Assembly: GCA_000719105.1 (NCBI GenBank)
Contig: JODX01000020.1
Location: 46,370-110,369 of the forward strand
DNA: 64,000 bases
Direction of reading: 5' to 3'
Origin: Streptomyces sclerotialus
GTDB lineage: Bacteria > Actinomycetota > Actinomycetes > Streptomycetales > Streptomycetaceae
The first letter of the stretch is position 1; every line of letters starts with the position of its first letter. The position numbers were made by a program, and so were the translations under genes. The notes under the pieces were generated by a model. It was not told where the DNA came from, did not search any database, and worked only from the letters and a program-made list of their open reading frames with translations. This document shows, piece after piece, positions 62,707-64,000 of this stretch.

Positions 62707-63777
62707 ATGGCCATGCCACTCCGCCAGTCCCTCAAAGTGGCGACGTACCTCGCCGAACAGAAGCTCCGCCGGCGGGACAAGTTCCCGCTCATCGTCGAAC
62801 TGGAACCGCTCTTCGCGTGCAACCTGAAGTGCGAGGGCTGTGGCAAGATCCAGCACCCGGCGGGCGTGCTCAAGCAGCGCATGCCGGTCGCGCAGGCCGT
62901 GGGAGCCGTGCTGGAGTCGGGTGCGCCGATGGTGTCGATCGCCGGCGGCGAGCCCCTGATGCACCCGCAGATCGACGAGATCGTGCGACAACTGGTGGCC
63001 AGGAGGAAATACGTCTTCCTGTGTACCAATGCGCTGCTGCTCCGGAAGAAAATGGACCAGTTCAAGCCCTCGCCGTATTTCGCCTTCGCCGTGCACATCG
63101 ACGGACTGCGCGAACGGCACGACGAGTCGGTGGCCAAGGAAGGGGTCTTCGACGAGGCCGTGGAAGCCATCAGGGAGGCCAAGAAGCGCGGCTTCCGGGT
63201 CACCACCAACTCCACCTTCTTCAACACCGACACCCCGCAGACCGTCGTCGAGGTGCTCGACTACCTCAACGACGACCTCGAGGTCGACGAAATGATGATC
63301 TCGCCCGCCTACGCCTACGAGAAGGCGCCCGACCAGGAGCACTTCCTGGGCGTGGACCAGACCCGCGAACTGTTCCGGAAGGCCTTCGCGGGCGGCAACC
63401 GGCGCCGCTGGCGGCTCAACCACTCGCCGCTGTTCCTCGACTTCCTGGAAGGCAAGGTGGACTTCCCGTGTACTGCCTGGGCGATTCCCAACTACTCGCT
63501 CTTCGGCTGGCAGCGGCCCTGCTACCTGATGAGCGACGGTTACGTGCCGACGTACCGGGAGCTGATCGAGGAGACCGACTGGGACAGCTACGGCCGGGGC
63601 AAGGACGAGCGCTGCGCCAACTGCATGGCGCACTGCGGCTACGAGCCCACCGCCGTGCTGGCCACCATGGGGTCCCTGAAGGAGTCCCTGCGCGCGATGC
63701 GCGAGACGGTCTCGCCCGGGAACCGGGCCTCCGGCAACCGGCCCTCCGGGGAACGGGTCTCCGGGAACCAGGGGTGA
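62707..63777 (+). CDS. hpnH: Adenosyl-hopene transferase HpnH (radical SAM)
   Basis: This 356-residue radical SAM enzyme has the iron-sulfur motif CNLKCEGC (C38, C42, C45), then [17 protein letters not shown] and a C-terminal SPASM-like Cys group around [15 protein letters not shown]. It joins 5'-deoxyadenosyl radical to hopene. ATG 62707 follows AGGAGG. The last 20 residues are a low-complexity tail of SGN-type repeats, beyond the end I expect for the family. Confidence 0.94.
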   Translation: MAMPLRQSLKVATYLAEQKLRRRDKFPLIVELEPLFACNLKCEGCGKIQHPAGVLKQRMPVAQAVGAVLESGAPMVSIAGGEPLMHPQIDEIVRQLVARRKYVFLCTNALLLRKKMDQFKPSPYFAFAVHIDGLRERHDESVAKEGVFDEAVEAIREAKKRGFRVTTNSTFFNTDTPQTVVEVLDYLNDDLEVDEMMISPAYAYEKAPDQEHFLGVDQTRELFRKAFAGGNRRRWRLNHSPLFLDFLEGKVDFPCTAWAIPNYSLFGWQRPCYLMSDGYVPTYRELIEETDWDSYGRGKDERCANCMAHCGYEPTAVLATMGSLKESLRAMRETVSPGNRASGNRPSGERVSGNQG

Positions 63778-63781
63778 TGTC

Positions 63782-64000
63782 ATGACGGCCGTCTCCCTGG
63801 GCGTCCCCGACCTGCCCGTCCGGCCGCTCGCGGACCGCCGCCCGTCACGGCGGATCCAGGTCGGCCCGGTCGCGGTCGGGGGCGGAGCCCCCGTGTCCGT
63901 CCAGTCGATGACGACGACGCGTACGTCGGACATCGGCGCGACGCTGCAGCAGATCGCCGAGCTGACGGCGTCCGGCTGCCAGATCGTGCGGGTGGCCTGC
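63782..64000 (+). CDS. ispG: 4-hydroxy-3-methylbut-2-enyl diphosphate synthase (IspG), 3' partial
   Basis: The first 73 codons are present and the gene runs off the window. [20 protein letters not shown] then [19 protein letters not shown] is characteristic of IspG/GcpE, the iron-sulfur enzyme of the MEP pathway that makes HMBPP. A copy in the hopanoid operon gives the pathway its own precursor supply, beside a housekeeping copy expected elsewhere. ATG 63782 is four bases after the hpnH stop. Confidence 0.93.
   Translation, partial: MTAVSLGVPDLPVRPLADRRPSRRIQVGPVAVGGGAPVSVQSMTTTRTSDIGATLQQIAELTASGCQIVRVAC

Noticed and set aside
59461-63933. 1490-residue open frame on the minus strand
   Set aside because: It lies antisense to the well-supported prenyl synthase, shc, hpnG and hpnH genes. 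Long antisense frames are expected at this GC content, and the product is low-complexity with no recognisable domain.
1-64000. CRISPR arrays, rRNA, insertion sequences, prophage or integrase genes
   Set aside because: No spaced repeat array, no rRNA sequence, and no transposase, integrase or phage-like product was found among the supported genes.

Overview
The window is very GC-rich, almost all codons end in G or C, and genes are densely packed with many ATGA/GTGA stop-start overlaps. Together with a Wbl iron-sulfur regulator, an SsgA-like sporulation protein, a two-domain small laccase and a complete hopanoid operon, this indicates a Streptomyces chromosome. From memory, gene content and order resemble the S. 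coelicolor segment running from about SCO6709 to SCO6767; I could not run a comparison.

Layout. 1-9.7 kb: the end of a LigD-type polymerase gene, a coupled pair of secreted proteins (ThuA/sugar dehydrogenase and cupredoxin/DUF1080), a divergent small laccase, a LacI regulator and a carboxylesterase. 9.8-13.7 kb: a worn region. It holds a broken SDR gene coupled to a TetR regulator, wblH, three odd tRNA-like sequences, a zinc-ribbon SDR gene carrying a frameshift, apparent deletions and an internal 203-bp inversion, and a truncated leucine-rich-repeat gene. 13.7-22.7 kb: an acyl-ACP desaturase behind 15-bp-spaced operator-like repeats, a UvrA-like ATPase, an ABC-F protein, ssgD, endonuclease V and a saccharopine-dehydrogenase-like enzyme. 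22.9-28.4 kb: a beta-oxidation-like operon (CoA-transferase, thiolase, FadB-type fusion) and an SDR. 28.4-46.3 kb: mixed housekeeping and transport genes: MerR, amino-acid permease, a DNA-damage-type macrodomain gene, orphan AtpF-like protein, M14 peptidase, BCCT transporter, a decayed D-amino-acid oxidase, Tex, a GlxA/PfpI pair, HdeD-like protein, anti-sigma kinase, isopentenyl-diphosphate isomerase and a CDF zinc exporter. 46.4-54.7 kb: galE divergent from a tightly overlapping run of seven genes (two CDP-alcohol phosphotransferases, a nucleotidyltransferase, a glycerol-1-phosphate-dehydrogenase-like enzyme, a GT2 glycosyltransferase and a TagGH-like ABC exporter), which looks like synthesis and export of a phosphodiester-linked surface polymer. 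55.1-64.0 kb: the hopanoid operon (hpnC, hpnD, a 46-residue DUF6380 protein, hpnE, a polyprenyl synthase, shc, hpnG, hpnH and the start of ispG).

How the genes work together. Isoprenoid supply (idi, polyprenyl synthase, ispG) feeds squalene formation by HpnCDE, cyclisation by Shc, and side-chain extension by HpnH and HpnG. The most unusual parts are the tRNA-like/Zn-ribbon SDR/LRR locus (11.8-13.7 kb), a perfect match to the PafBC-type damage promoter in front of the macrodomain gene, the spaced repeats before the desaturase, and the seven-gene envelope-polymer operon. No CRISPR array, rRNA, insertion sequence or prophage was seen.
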